A stretch of 64,000 nucleotides of DNA from Pararhizobium sp. (GTDB taxonomy: Bacteria; Pseudomonadota; Alphaproteobacteria; Rhizobiales; Rhizobiaceae), in contig JAURWE010000066.1 of the NCBI GenBank assembly GCA_030655075.1, positions 62,001 to 126,000 on the forward strand, given 5' to 3'. Below, one piece after another: positions 57,699-64,000 of this stretch. The notes under the pieces are model-generated. The model ran no database searches. It was not told the origin of the DNA and saw only the letters and a program-made list of their open reading frames with translations. Numbering within the stretch: position 1 is the first letter of the stretch; every line of letters begins with the position of its first letter. The translations under genes and the position numbers were made by a program.

Positions 57699-58598
57699 AT
57701 GCCGCCCATCCTGACACGCCGTACCGTTCTCGTGGGTGCGGCCCTGTTCTCTCCAGTTCTTTTCGGCATGCCCGGCGTGGCCCGTTCGCAGGAAGACGAC
57801 GACATCGATAACAGGCTGAAGGCACTGGAGCAAAAGACCGGCGGCCGCCTCGGCGTCTCGGTGCTCGACACCGCCACCAACATTTCGCTCGATTATCGCG
57901 AGACCGAACGTTTTCCGCTGCTGTCGAGCTTCAAGGCGCTGGCCTCCGCCTGCATTCTCGCCCGCATCGACCAAAACGAGGACGCGCTGGCCCGCCGCAT
58001 TCTGTTTTCGAAGGACGACCTCGTCGATTATTCGCCGGTGACGGAAAAGTTCGCCGGTGCCAAGGGCATGACTATCGCCGCGCTCTGCGAGGCGGCAATC
58101 ACGCTCAGCGACAACACTGCCGGAAATCTCTTGCTGCAGCAGATCGGCGGGCCGGAGGGGTTGACCGCCTGGCTGCGCTCGATCGGCGACAGCGTCACCC
58201 GACTCGACCGGATCGAGCCGCATCTGAACGAGGCGCTGAAAGGCGATGCGCGCGACACGACGACGCCGCAGCAGATGCGCGACACGCTGAACCTTCTGCT
58301 CGGCCGCGACAGCACGGCCCTGTCGGTTTCGGCGCGCCAGCAGCTTCTTGACTGGCTGGCCGCCAGCAAGACCGGTGACGCGCGGCTCAGGGCCGGTTTG
58401 CCGAAGGACAAGGACATCATCATCGGCGAAAAGACCGGCACCAACAGCGCAGGCGCCGCCTGCGACGCCGGCCTCATCTGGCCCGCCGGCAAATCGCCCC
58501 TGTTCGTCAGCGTCTACATTGCCGAAGCAAACCTGCCGGCAAAAGAGCTGAACCCGGTCTTTGCCGAGGTCGGCCGCATGATCGCCGAACTGCTTTAG
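57699..58598 (+). CDS. Class A beta-lactamase
   Basis: 299 residues from the ATG at 57699. A leader with paired arginines ('TRRTVLVGAALFSPVLF') precedes the mature domain, so Tat or Sec export is possible. Catalytic motifs: S-S-F-K (Ser70-x-x-Lys73 equivalent, near residue 71), S-D-N ('ITLSDNTAGNLLL'), 'RIEPHLNEA' (the Glu166 of E-x-x-L-N), and K-T-G in 'IIGEKTGTNSAGA'. All are intact, so it should open penicillins and perhaps cephalosporins. It is divergent from tumE and no beta-lactamase regulator gene is next to it. Confidence 0.94.
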   Translation: MPPILTRRTVLVGAALFSPVLFGMPGVARSQEDDDIDNRLKALEQKTGGRLGVSVLDTATNISLDYRETERFPLLSSFKALASACILARIDQNEDALARRILFSKDDLVDYSPVTEKFAGAKGMTIAALCEAAITLSDNTAGNLLLQQIGGPEGLTAWLRSIGDSVTRLDRIEPHLNEALKGDARDTTTPQQMRDTLNLLLGRDSTALSVSARQQLLDWLAASKTGDARLRAGLPKDKDIIIGEKTGTNSAGAACDAGLIWPAGKSPLFVSVYIAEANLPAKELNPVFAEVGRMIAELL

Positions 58599-58631
58599 GG
58601 GTGAGGGTGGGCAGAAGAGCAGATGAGGCGA

Positions 58632-59984
58632 TCACGCCGCCGCCTTCTCCAGCTTGTCCATCGCCCGCGCCAGCGCATGGAAGCAGACAGGGTCGAGCGC
58701 CGTGCCGAGATCTTTTGCCATGATGCCGAGCGCTTCGGAGACCGGCATCGCCGCCCGGTAGGGACGGTCGGCCGTCAGCGCGTCAAAAATGTCGGCGGTG
58801 GTGATGATGCGGGTTCCCGCACAGATTTCGTCGCCCTTCAGTCCATTCGGATAGCCTTTGCCATCCAGCCGCTCGTGATGGGCGCCGGCGACGCGGGAGA
58901 GATCGCTGAAGGCGGTGATTTTCGACAGGATCATTTCGCTCAAGCCGGGATGGGCGCGGATCGACTGCCACTCGTCTTCATCGGGCTTGCCCGGCTTGTC
59001 GAGGATCTGGTTGGACACGCCGAGCTTGCCGATGTCGTGCAGCAGCGCCACGCGCTTCAAATAGCGCCGGCGAGCCTCGTCCAGCCCCATTTCCTCGGCG
59101 ATCATGTCGGTGAACAGCGCCACGCGTTTGCTGTGGCCGCTGGTATACGGGCTTTTCGAATCGACCACCTCGGCAAAGGCGATGGCGACATCGTCGAGAT
59201 AGTCCTCGTCGACGCCATCGACCTCGTGCCCCGCCGCCATGGCGATGACGGTTTCCTTCAGATCCGGCGCCGCAAGCGTCGTCCAGAAGCCGGGATAGCC
59301 GGCAACCCGCGCGAAGGCGGCGGCCAGATCGGGATCGAACCAGCCGCCGGCCCGGCGGGCAACCTCCAAGGCAGCACTTTCGGGCCCGGCGCTGGTGTGA
59401 AACACATCCGCCACCTGGGCAATCAGCGCGATCCGTGCGTTGATGGAAATGGCCGTGCCCGCCAGCCCCTCCGGCTTGCCGCGGCCGTTCCAATATTCGT
59501 CGAGATCGAGAATGCCCTGCGCCACGGTCTCGGGAAAGCGCATCATCCGCACGATACCGGCGCCGCGCTGGCAGCGGGTCTCGATCAGCTCGCGGGCGAT
59601 CGTGCCGCCATTGGTGAAGATCGTCACCAGCGAGCGAAACCGCTCGGACAGCCCGGCCTTCAGCCCCGTGTGCGACAGCACGAAGCGCAGCACCTGCGGC
59701 AGGCTGTCGTCGAGAAGCTTGGCGTCGCGCTTGAAGTCGAGATCGTCGGTGAGATAAAGCTGGCAGATGCGCGCCGCATTGCTCGAACAGCCGACATCCT
59801 TCAGCAGCAGCGTGTAATAGAGATCGCCGAGCGCCGCATCCGAAAGCCCGATCTCGCTGCCGATGTTCATGCCGATCCAGCAGCACCGCACCCCATGCCC
59901 CTCCGGCTGCCCCTCGGTCAGGTCCAGCGCATAGCTGAGCGCGCTCAAAAGCTCCGCCTTGCCGATCCGTATCGATGCCGTCAT
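58632..59984 (-). CDS. HD-GYP cyclic di-GMP phosphodiesterase with N-terminal degenerate HD domain
   Basis: 450 residues from the ATG at 59984. The C-terminal HD-GYP domain (about 270-450) has H-D-I-G-K ('LLHDIGKLGVSNQILDKPGK'), 'RAHPGLSEMIL', 'AGAHHERLDGKGYPNGLKG' and 'RIITTADIFDALTADRPYR'. All the metal ligands and the G-Y-P motif (here 'GKGYPNG') are present, so it should hydrolyse c-di-GMP. The N-terminal half resembles an HD domain in which the H-D pair is 'LLKDVGCSSN', so it is probably not catalytic and serves as a sensor or dimer part. Confidence 0.92.
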   Translation of the reverse strand: MTASIRIGKAELLSALSYALDLTEGQPEGHGVRCCWIGMNIGSEIGLSDAALGDLYYTLLLKDVGCSSNAARICQLYLTDDLDFKRDAKLLDDSLPQVLRFVLSHTGLKAGLSERFRSLVTIFTNGGTIARELIETRCQRGAGIVRMMRFPETVAQGILDLDEYWNGRGKPEGLAGTAISINARIALIAQVADVFHTSAGPESAALEVARRAGGWFDPDLAAAFARVAGYPGFWTTLAAPDLKETVIAMAAGHEVDGVDEDYLDDVAIAFAEVVDSKSPYTSGHSKRVALFTDMIAEEMGLDEARRRYLKRVALLHDIGKLGVSNQILDKPGKPDEDEWQSIRAHPGLSEMILSKITAFSDLSRVAGAHHERLDGKGYPNGLKGDEICAGTRIITTADIFDALTADRPYRAAMPVSEALGIMAKDLGTALDPVCFHALARAMDKLEKAAA

Positions 59985-60097
59985 GGGTGCAACCGCTTGC
60001 AGTCTGGGGGTGAACATTCGTCGTGCGGGGAGTGTAGCGGCTGGAGGTGAAGGAAATGTCTATTTGGCGTGAATCGCCCGGATCGTGCGTGTGGCGG

Positions 60098-60302
60098 CGC
60101 CCCCCTCTGTCCCTTCGGGACATCTCCCCCAAAAGGGGGGAGATCGGTCGATGACCCGCCGTGACTGATTAACATATTTTTTCATATGCTTATCTTCAAA
60201 GATCGTCATCCGATTGGCGATTTTAAACTGTTGGGCGGGCAAAGTGCACGCGGCCAATCTCCCCCTTGTGGGAGATTGGCCGCGTCGCCGACAGAGGGGG
60301 GT
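60098..60302. repeat. MITE-like intergenic inverted repeat (unit H), with a longer interior
   Basis: Left end CCCCCTCTGTCCCTTCGGGAC then CTCCCCCAAAAGGGGGGAG (60103-60143); right end CTCCCCCTTGTGGGAG and GGCCGCGTCGCCGACAGAGG (60258-60299). The interior is longer and unlike that of units C, E, F and G. It is between two minus-strand genes; no gene is supported in the gap. Confidence 0.65.
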
Positions 60303-60340
60303 GCGACACACGGCACACCGCCTCCGCCAAAAGCTTTAAA

Positions 60341-60667
60341 CTATCCCTTGGCATGCTCCCGCTGCTTGATCTGCCGGATTTCGGCGAGCTGGCCGGCCAG
60401 AACCGCCAGCACGTCGGCCTCCTCCTTCGTCAACGTCTCCACCGGCACCCGCCGCAACAGCACCTCCAGCGCATCGCCGATCCGCCCCAGCTGGCGGCCG
60501 TAGCTGCCGACCGTGTCGAGAATTTCCGTCTCGATCTCCGGATGCGGCGTCTGCCCGAGCGCGATGTTGACCAGCCCGAACTGGGCGCCCTGCTGGTAGA
60601 AACTCCACGGGTTGATGGCCTGCCAGAGCTGGTCCGGTGCAATGCTGAACTGAAGGGTCTTGGTCAT
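60341..60667 (-). CDS. Small hypothetical protein
   Basis: 108 residues from the ATG at 60667 with GAAGGA 7 nt upstream. The sequence begins 'MTKTLQFSIAPDQLWQAINP' and continues with 'QTPHPEIETEILDTVGSYGR' and a Glu/Leu-rich C-terminal helix ('VETLTKEEADVLAVLAGQLA'). Probably all-helical and soluble. I do not recognise a domain. It is upstream of the HD-GYP gene on the same strand and has its own repeat-filled gap on either side. Confidence 0.7.
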   Translation of the reverse strand: MTKTLQFSIAPDQLWQAINPWSFYQQGAQFGLVNIALGQTPHPEIETEILDTVGSYGRQLGRIGDALEVLLRRVPVETLTKEEADVLAVLAGQLAEIRQIKQREHAKG

Positions 60668-60749
60668 GGACGGGTCCTTCGCAATCGGTGGTAGAACACC
60701 GATTGAAACAAGGAACCCGCTGTTGTTCAAGAGTGCCGGCCGAGAATCT

Positions 60750-60869
60750 TATACCCTCCCCTCGAGGGGGAGGGTCGGACCACAGGTCCGGGGTGGGGTG
60801 ACCTCGGAGCCTTCCGTGGATCACCCCACCCACCGCTGCGCGGTGACCTCCCCCCTCAAGGGGGAGGTA
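60750..60869. repeat. Palindromic repeats between the small gene and gcd (unit I)
   Basis: CCTCCCCCTCGAGGGGGAGG-type and CCTCCCCCCTCAAGGGGGAGG hairpins at the two ends, with GGACCACAGGTCC and GTGGGGTGAC/TCACCCCACC between them. It is GC-rich and probably forms a structured RNA or a bidirectional end-of-transcript signal. Confidence 0.6.
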
Positions 60870-60877
60870 TATTTCCT

Positions 60878-63220
60878 CTACTTCGCCAGCTTGTACGCGA
60901 TCACATAATCGCCGGGCTTCGTGCCCACCGAGCCGTGGCCTCCGGCGACGATCAGCACGTATTGGGTGCCGTCCTCGGTCGAGTAGCTCATCGGCGTCGA
61001 CTGGCCGCCGGCGGGCAGGCGGGCTTTCCAGAGCTCCTTGCCGCTGGTCAGGTCATAGGCGCGCAGGTAGTTGTCGACCGCAGCCCCCAGAAAGACGACG
61101 CCGCCCTTGGTGATCATGGGGCCGCCGATGCCGGGCACACCGACCTTGAAGGGCAGCGGCAGCGGCGTCATGTCCATGACCGTGCCGTTCCTGTGCTTGT
61201 AGGCGATCTTGCCGGTGCGCAGGTCGGCGCCGGCCACATAGCCCCATGGCGGTGCCTGGCAGGGAATGCCGAGCGGGCCAAGGAACGGCCCCATGAACAC
61301 GCCATAGGGCGCTCCATCGTTGCGGTTGAGGCCCTGTTCGGAACCCTTCTCGTCCTGACCCTTAGGCGGGATCTGGTCGCGCGGCACCAGCCGGGAGGTG
61401 AAGGCGAGATAGGTCGGCATGCCGAACACGACCTGCCGCTCCGGATCGACGGCAACGCCGCCCCAGTTGAACGTGCCGAAATTGCCCGGATAGACCAGCG
61501 AGCCCTGCAGCGACGGCGGCGTGTAGCGGCCCTCGTATTTCAGGCTCTTGAAGTCGATCCGGCAGGCGAGCTGGTCGAACATGGAGATGCCCCACATGTT
61601 CTTGTCGGTGAGCGGCGGCGGCGAGAAGGTGAGGTCGGAGATCGGCTGCGTCGGCGCGGTAAAGTCCTCGGCGATCGCCCCCGTCGGTGCGGCGATTTCC
61701 TTCACCGGAATGATCGGCTCGCCCGTGCGCCGGTCGAGCACGTAGAGATCGCCCTGCTTGGTCGGGCCGACCAGCGCCGGAACCACCGTTCCGTCCTCCT
61801 TGGTGATGTCGAGCAGCGTCGGCTGGGCCGGCACGTCCATGTCCCAGAGGTCGTGGTGCACCGTCTGGCGCACCCAGCGCACCGCACCGGTTGTGAGGTC
61901 GAGCGCGACGATCGATGACGAATATGTCTCGACATTCCCGCTGCGGCCCATGCCGAGCTGGTCGGGCACCTGGTTGCCGAGCGGCACGAAGATCAGCCCG
62001 AGTTTTTCGTCGGCGCTGGAGACCGACCAGCTGTTCGGCGAGTTGGTCGTATAATGCTGGCCCTCCGGCAGCGGTGTCGTCACATCGGGGTTGCCGCTGT
62101 CCCAGTTCCACACCAGCGCGCCGGTGTTGACGTCGAAGGCGCGGATGACGCCGGACTGTTCCTGTGTCGAATAGTTGTCGTTGACGGCACCGCCGACAAT
62201 GATCTTGCCCGCCGCGATGACCGGCGGCGAGGTCGAATAATAATAGCCAGCCGGATTGTATTTCATCCCGGTTTCCAGATGCAGCGTGCCCTTGTCGGCA
62301 AAGCCGGTGCAGACCTGGCCGTTGGCGGCGTCAAGCGCGATCAGGCGCGCATCCGAGGTCGGCAGGTAGACGCGCTCGGCGCAGGCCTGGCCAACGGTCG
62401 CGGCCGGGTCGGCATAGTAGCTGACGCCGCGGCAGGTCTGGTGCTGGCGGTCCGGGTTCATGCCGGAATTGCTGTCATAGCGCCATTTTTCCGCACCCGT
62501 CGCCGCATCGATGGCGATGGCGATATTGTGCGGCGTGCAGACATAGAGCGTGTCGCGAATTTTCAGCGGCGTCACCTGATAGGTGGTCTCGCCGACATCG
62601 TCCGGCCGCTTCACATCGCCGGTCTGGTACTGCCAGGCAACCTCCAGCGAGGAAACATTGTCCGGCGTTATCTGCGCCAAGGGCGAATAGCGCTGGCCAT
62701 AGGGCGTGCGGCCATACTGGTGCCAGTCGCCCTCGGGCACCGTGCCGCCGAGATCGGCCGCCGCCGCCACTTTTTCGGTGGGCAGCGTGCCAGCCTGATC
62801 GAGCGGATCCTGCGTCATCGAATAACCGGCGACCATGATGGCGACCAGCACGGAGAGCGTCAGCGGCAGGGCGCTCGGCGCATAGCGCTGGCCGGTCGGG
62901 CTGACGAAGCCGAAACGGTTGCGGATGAAGGGCGTCAGCAGCCAGAGACCGAGCAGAATCATGACGCCGCCGCGCGGGCCGAGTTGCCACCAGTCGAAGC
63001 CGACCTCCCAGACCGCCCAGGCGAGCGTGCCGAGGATCAGAACCGCATAGGTGAGAAAGGCAATGCTGCGTTTGTTGAAGAGGAAATAGGCGGTCAGCAG
63101 GAAGCCGATCCCGGCGAAAATATAATACCAGCTGCCGCCGAGGACAGCGAGCCAGATGCCGCCGGCGCCGAGAAACAAGCCGATGGCGGTGAACAGAAGG
63201 GCGGTGAGAACGAGCAGCAT
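60878..63220 (-). CDS. gcd: Membrane-bound PQQ-dependent glucose dehydrogenase
   Basis: 780 residues from the ATG at 63220. Five membrane helices at about 1-140 anchor it to the inner membrane with the catalytic part in the periplasm. The PQQ beta-propeller (about 155-775) has repeated 'W' blades with typical marks: 'DWHQYGRTPYGQRYSPLAQI', 'VSSLEVAWQYQTGD', 'HHDLWDMDVPAQPTLLDITK' and 'NWGGVAVDPERQVVFGMPTY'. It oxidises glucose or other aldoses to lactones and passes electrons to ubiquinone. It needs PQQ, whose biosynthesis genes are not in this window. Function as quinate or shikimate dehydrogenase is also possible. Confidence 0.93.
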   Translation of the reverse strand: MLLVLTALLFTAIGLFLGAGGIWLAVLGGSWYYIFAGIGFLLTAYFLFNKRSIAFLTYAVLILGTLAWAVWEVGFDWWQLGPRGGVMILLGLWLLTPFIRNRFGFVSPTGQRYAPSALPLTLSVLVAIMVAGYSMTQDPLDQAGTLPTEKVAAAADLGGTVPEGDWHQYGRTPYGQRYSPLAQITPDNVSSLEVAWQYQTGDVKRPDDVGETTYQVTPLKIRDTLYVCTPHNIAIAIDAATGAEKWRYDSNSGMNPDRQHQTCRGVSYYADPAATVGQACAERVYLPTSDARLIALDAANGQVCTGFADKGTLHLETGMKYNPAGYYYSTSPPVIAAGKIIVGGAVNDNYSTQEQSGVIRAFDVNTGALVWNWDSGNPDVTTPLPEGQHYTTNSPNSWSVSSADEKLGLIFVPLGNQVPDQLGMGRSGNVETYSSSIVALDLTTGAVRWVRQTVHHDLWDMDVPAQPTLLDITKEDGTVVPALVGPTKQGDLYVLDRRTGEPIIPVKEIAAPTGAIAEDFTAPTQPISDLTFSPPPLTDKNMWGISMFDQLACRIDFKSLKYEGRYTPPSLQGSLVYPGNFGTFNWGGVAVDPERQVVFGMPTYLAFTSRLVPRDQIPPKGQDEKGSEQGLNRNDGAPYGVFMGPFLGPLGIPCQAPPWGYVAGADLRTGKIAYKHRNGTVMDMTPLPLPFKVGVPGIGGPMITKGGVVFLGAAVDNYLRAYDLTSGKELWKARLPAGGQSTPMSYSTEDGTQYVLIVAGGHGSVGTKPGDYVIAYKLAK

Positions 63221-63539
63221 CGCGTGCAGTCTCCTGGATTTGATAGGCCGGCGTCGGCATGCTCCTGCGAGCGGCAGGAAAGCCTTGGGCAAGAATGTGC
63301 GGCGGCTTGCGGGCGCACATTCTTGCACCCGTTACCACCATGCGGAAACTAGCGTCCGGCCACCGCCTTTCAATGCAGGGCAGCGGTGTTCAGCCGTGCA
63401 ATATGGGTATGGCTGATCGACGCTTTGCGCAAGTGTGTTGCCTTTGAAAAAAGAGCGGATAGATTGCATTAGAAATGACTTGCGGATTCGCGCGTGCAGA
63501 ATGGCAGCGTTGGCCGGCCGGCACAAAGGGGGAGGTAGC

Positions 63540-64000
63540 ATGGCAAAAGCGGCAGGCGTAAAGGCAGCAAAAGCAGGCATGGCAGCGGCCAAAAAGTCCG
63601 GCAGGCAGGCAGTTGTGGTCATCCACGGCATGGGTGAACAAATGCCGATGGCGACCCTGCGCAGCTTTGTCGATGCGGTCTGGGTCACCGATGACAGTCT
63701 GTTCGATCCGGCCCGGCCCGACAGCAACACCGGCGCGTTTCGCACCCACAATCCGGTCTGGAGCAGACCGGACGGGCGCAACCGCAGCTTCGAGCTCCGG
63801 CGCATCACCACCGAGCAGCCGCTGAAGGGCATGCGCACGGATTTCTACGAATTCTACTGGGCCCACCTCATGGAAGGCACCACCTGGAACCATCTTGGTG
63901 CCTGGATCTCCGATCTCCTGCTGCGCCGGCCGGACCGCGTGCCGCGCGATGTCTTTCCCGCCTGGATCGCACTGTGGGTCGTCGCGCTCTGCATCACCGG
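63540..64000 (+). CDS. Hydrolase-like protein, 3' truncated by window
   Basis: The ATG at 63540 is preceded by a strong GGGGGAGG site and the frame runs to the window end (153 residues seen). After a short Ala/Lys-rich N terminus, 'RQAVVVIHGMGEQMPMATLR' looks like the first strand and oxyanion-loop region of an alpha/beta-hydrolase-like fold (H-G-M-G). The region beyond has a membrane-like run near its end ('FPAWIALWVVALCITG'). Substrate and class unknown. Rest of gene outside the window. Confidence 0.7.
   Translation, partial: MAKAAGVKAAKAGMAAAKKSGRQAVVVIHGMGEQMPMATLRSFVDAVWVTDDSLFDPARPDSNTGAFRTHNPVWSRPDGRNRSFELRRITTEQPLKGMRTDFYEFYWAHLMEGTTWNHLGAWISDLLLRRPDRVPRDVFPAWIALWVVALCIT

Noticed and set aside
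1..64000. CRISPR arrays or tandem-repeat clusters
   Set aside because: No regularly spaced direct repeats of 20 bp or more were seen; all longer repeats are the dispersed inverted-repeat units listed.

Overview
The window is GC-rich chromosomal DNA from an alphaproteobacterium, most probably of the Rhizobiaceae (Rhizobium/Agrobacterium group). This rests on the gene families (an Atu-type trans-aconitate methyltransferase, intracellular PhaZ-type PHB depolymerase, Tat-exported TIGR03808-type repeat protein, membrane PQQ glucose dehydrogenase, OhrR/Ohr, many GSTs, SDRs and GNATs) and on MITE-like palindromic repeats in the intergenic gaps. I found no rRNA, tRNA, complete insertion sequence or CRISPR array. 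Species cannot be named from this alone.

Layout. 1-9.6 kb: GST end, SelO, a LysR regulator with a small divergent ORF, a BaiN-like flavoprotein, a GST, a putative metal-handling cluster (small secreted protein, PepSY membrane protein, PCu(A)C copper chaperone) and a Tat-exported beta-helix protein. 9.8-20.3 kb: PAS-GAF-GGDEF-EAL protein, L,D-transpeptidase, OhrR/Ohr, a RES/Xre toxin-antitoxin pair, MarR with a DUF899-DUF1579-VOC operon, MBL hydrolase and AraC regulator. 20.3-28.4 kb: BrnTA, HerA-like ATPase, DUF2267-like protein, Tam, dehalogenase, aminotransferase and a tandem-PAS diguanylate cyclase. 28.5-30.5 kb: a Type II restriction-modification system of the Eco29kI family. 30.5-37 kb: zinc alcohol dehydrogenase, SodB, PhaZ, GST, GH25 lysozyme lipoprotein. 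37-40.5 kb: an apparent operon for a GlxA-like regulator, a LOV-GGDEF(degenerate)-EAL protein and a PilZ protein. 40.7-53.9 kb: GFA, AHSA1/ArsR, Na+/H+ antiporter, an AT-richer DUF3800 gene, and several SDR/TetR/AraC/VOC units plus a GAF-GGDEF-PilZ-like cyclase. 54-64 kb: two cytochromes c, HicAB, GNAT, TumE/TumA, class A beta-lactamase, HD-GYP phosphodiesterase, glucose dehydrogenase and the start of a hydrolase-like gene.

Themes. Six genes make, break or bind cyclic di-GMP, and one of them carries a LOV photoreceptor-like domain. Four Type II toxin-antitoxin modules and one restriction-modification system are scattered among housekeeping genes. Many regulator genes have a perfect inverted repeat in front of them, so several local operators can be read directly from the sequence. 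The strongest candidate for an undescribed system is the 37.2-40.5 kb GlxA-LOV-EAL-PilZ cluster. It joins a putative light sensor with altered flavin-pocket residues to c-di-GMP breakdown and a c-di-GMP receptor in one transcription unit.
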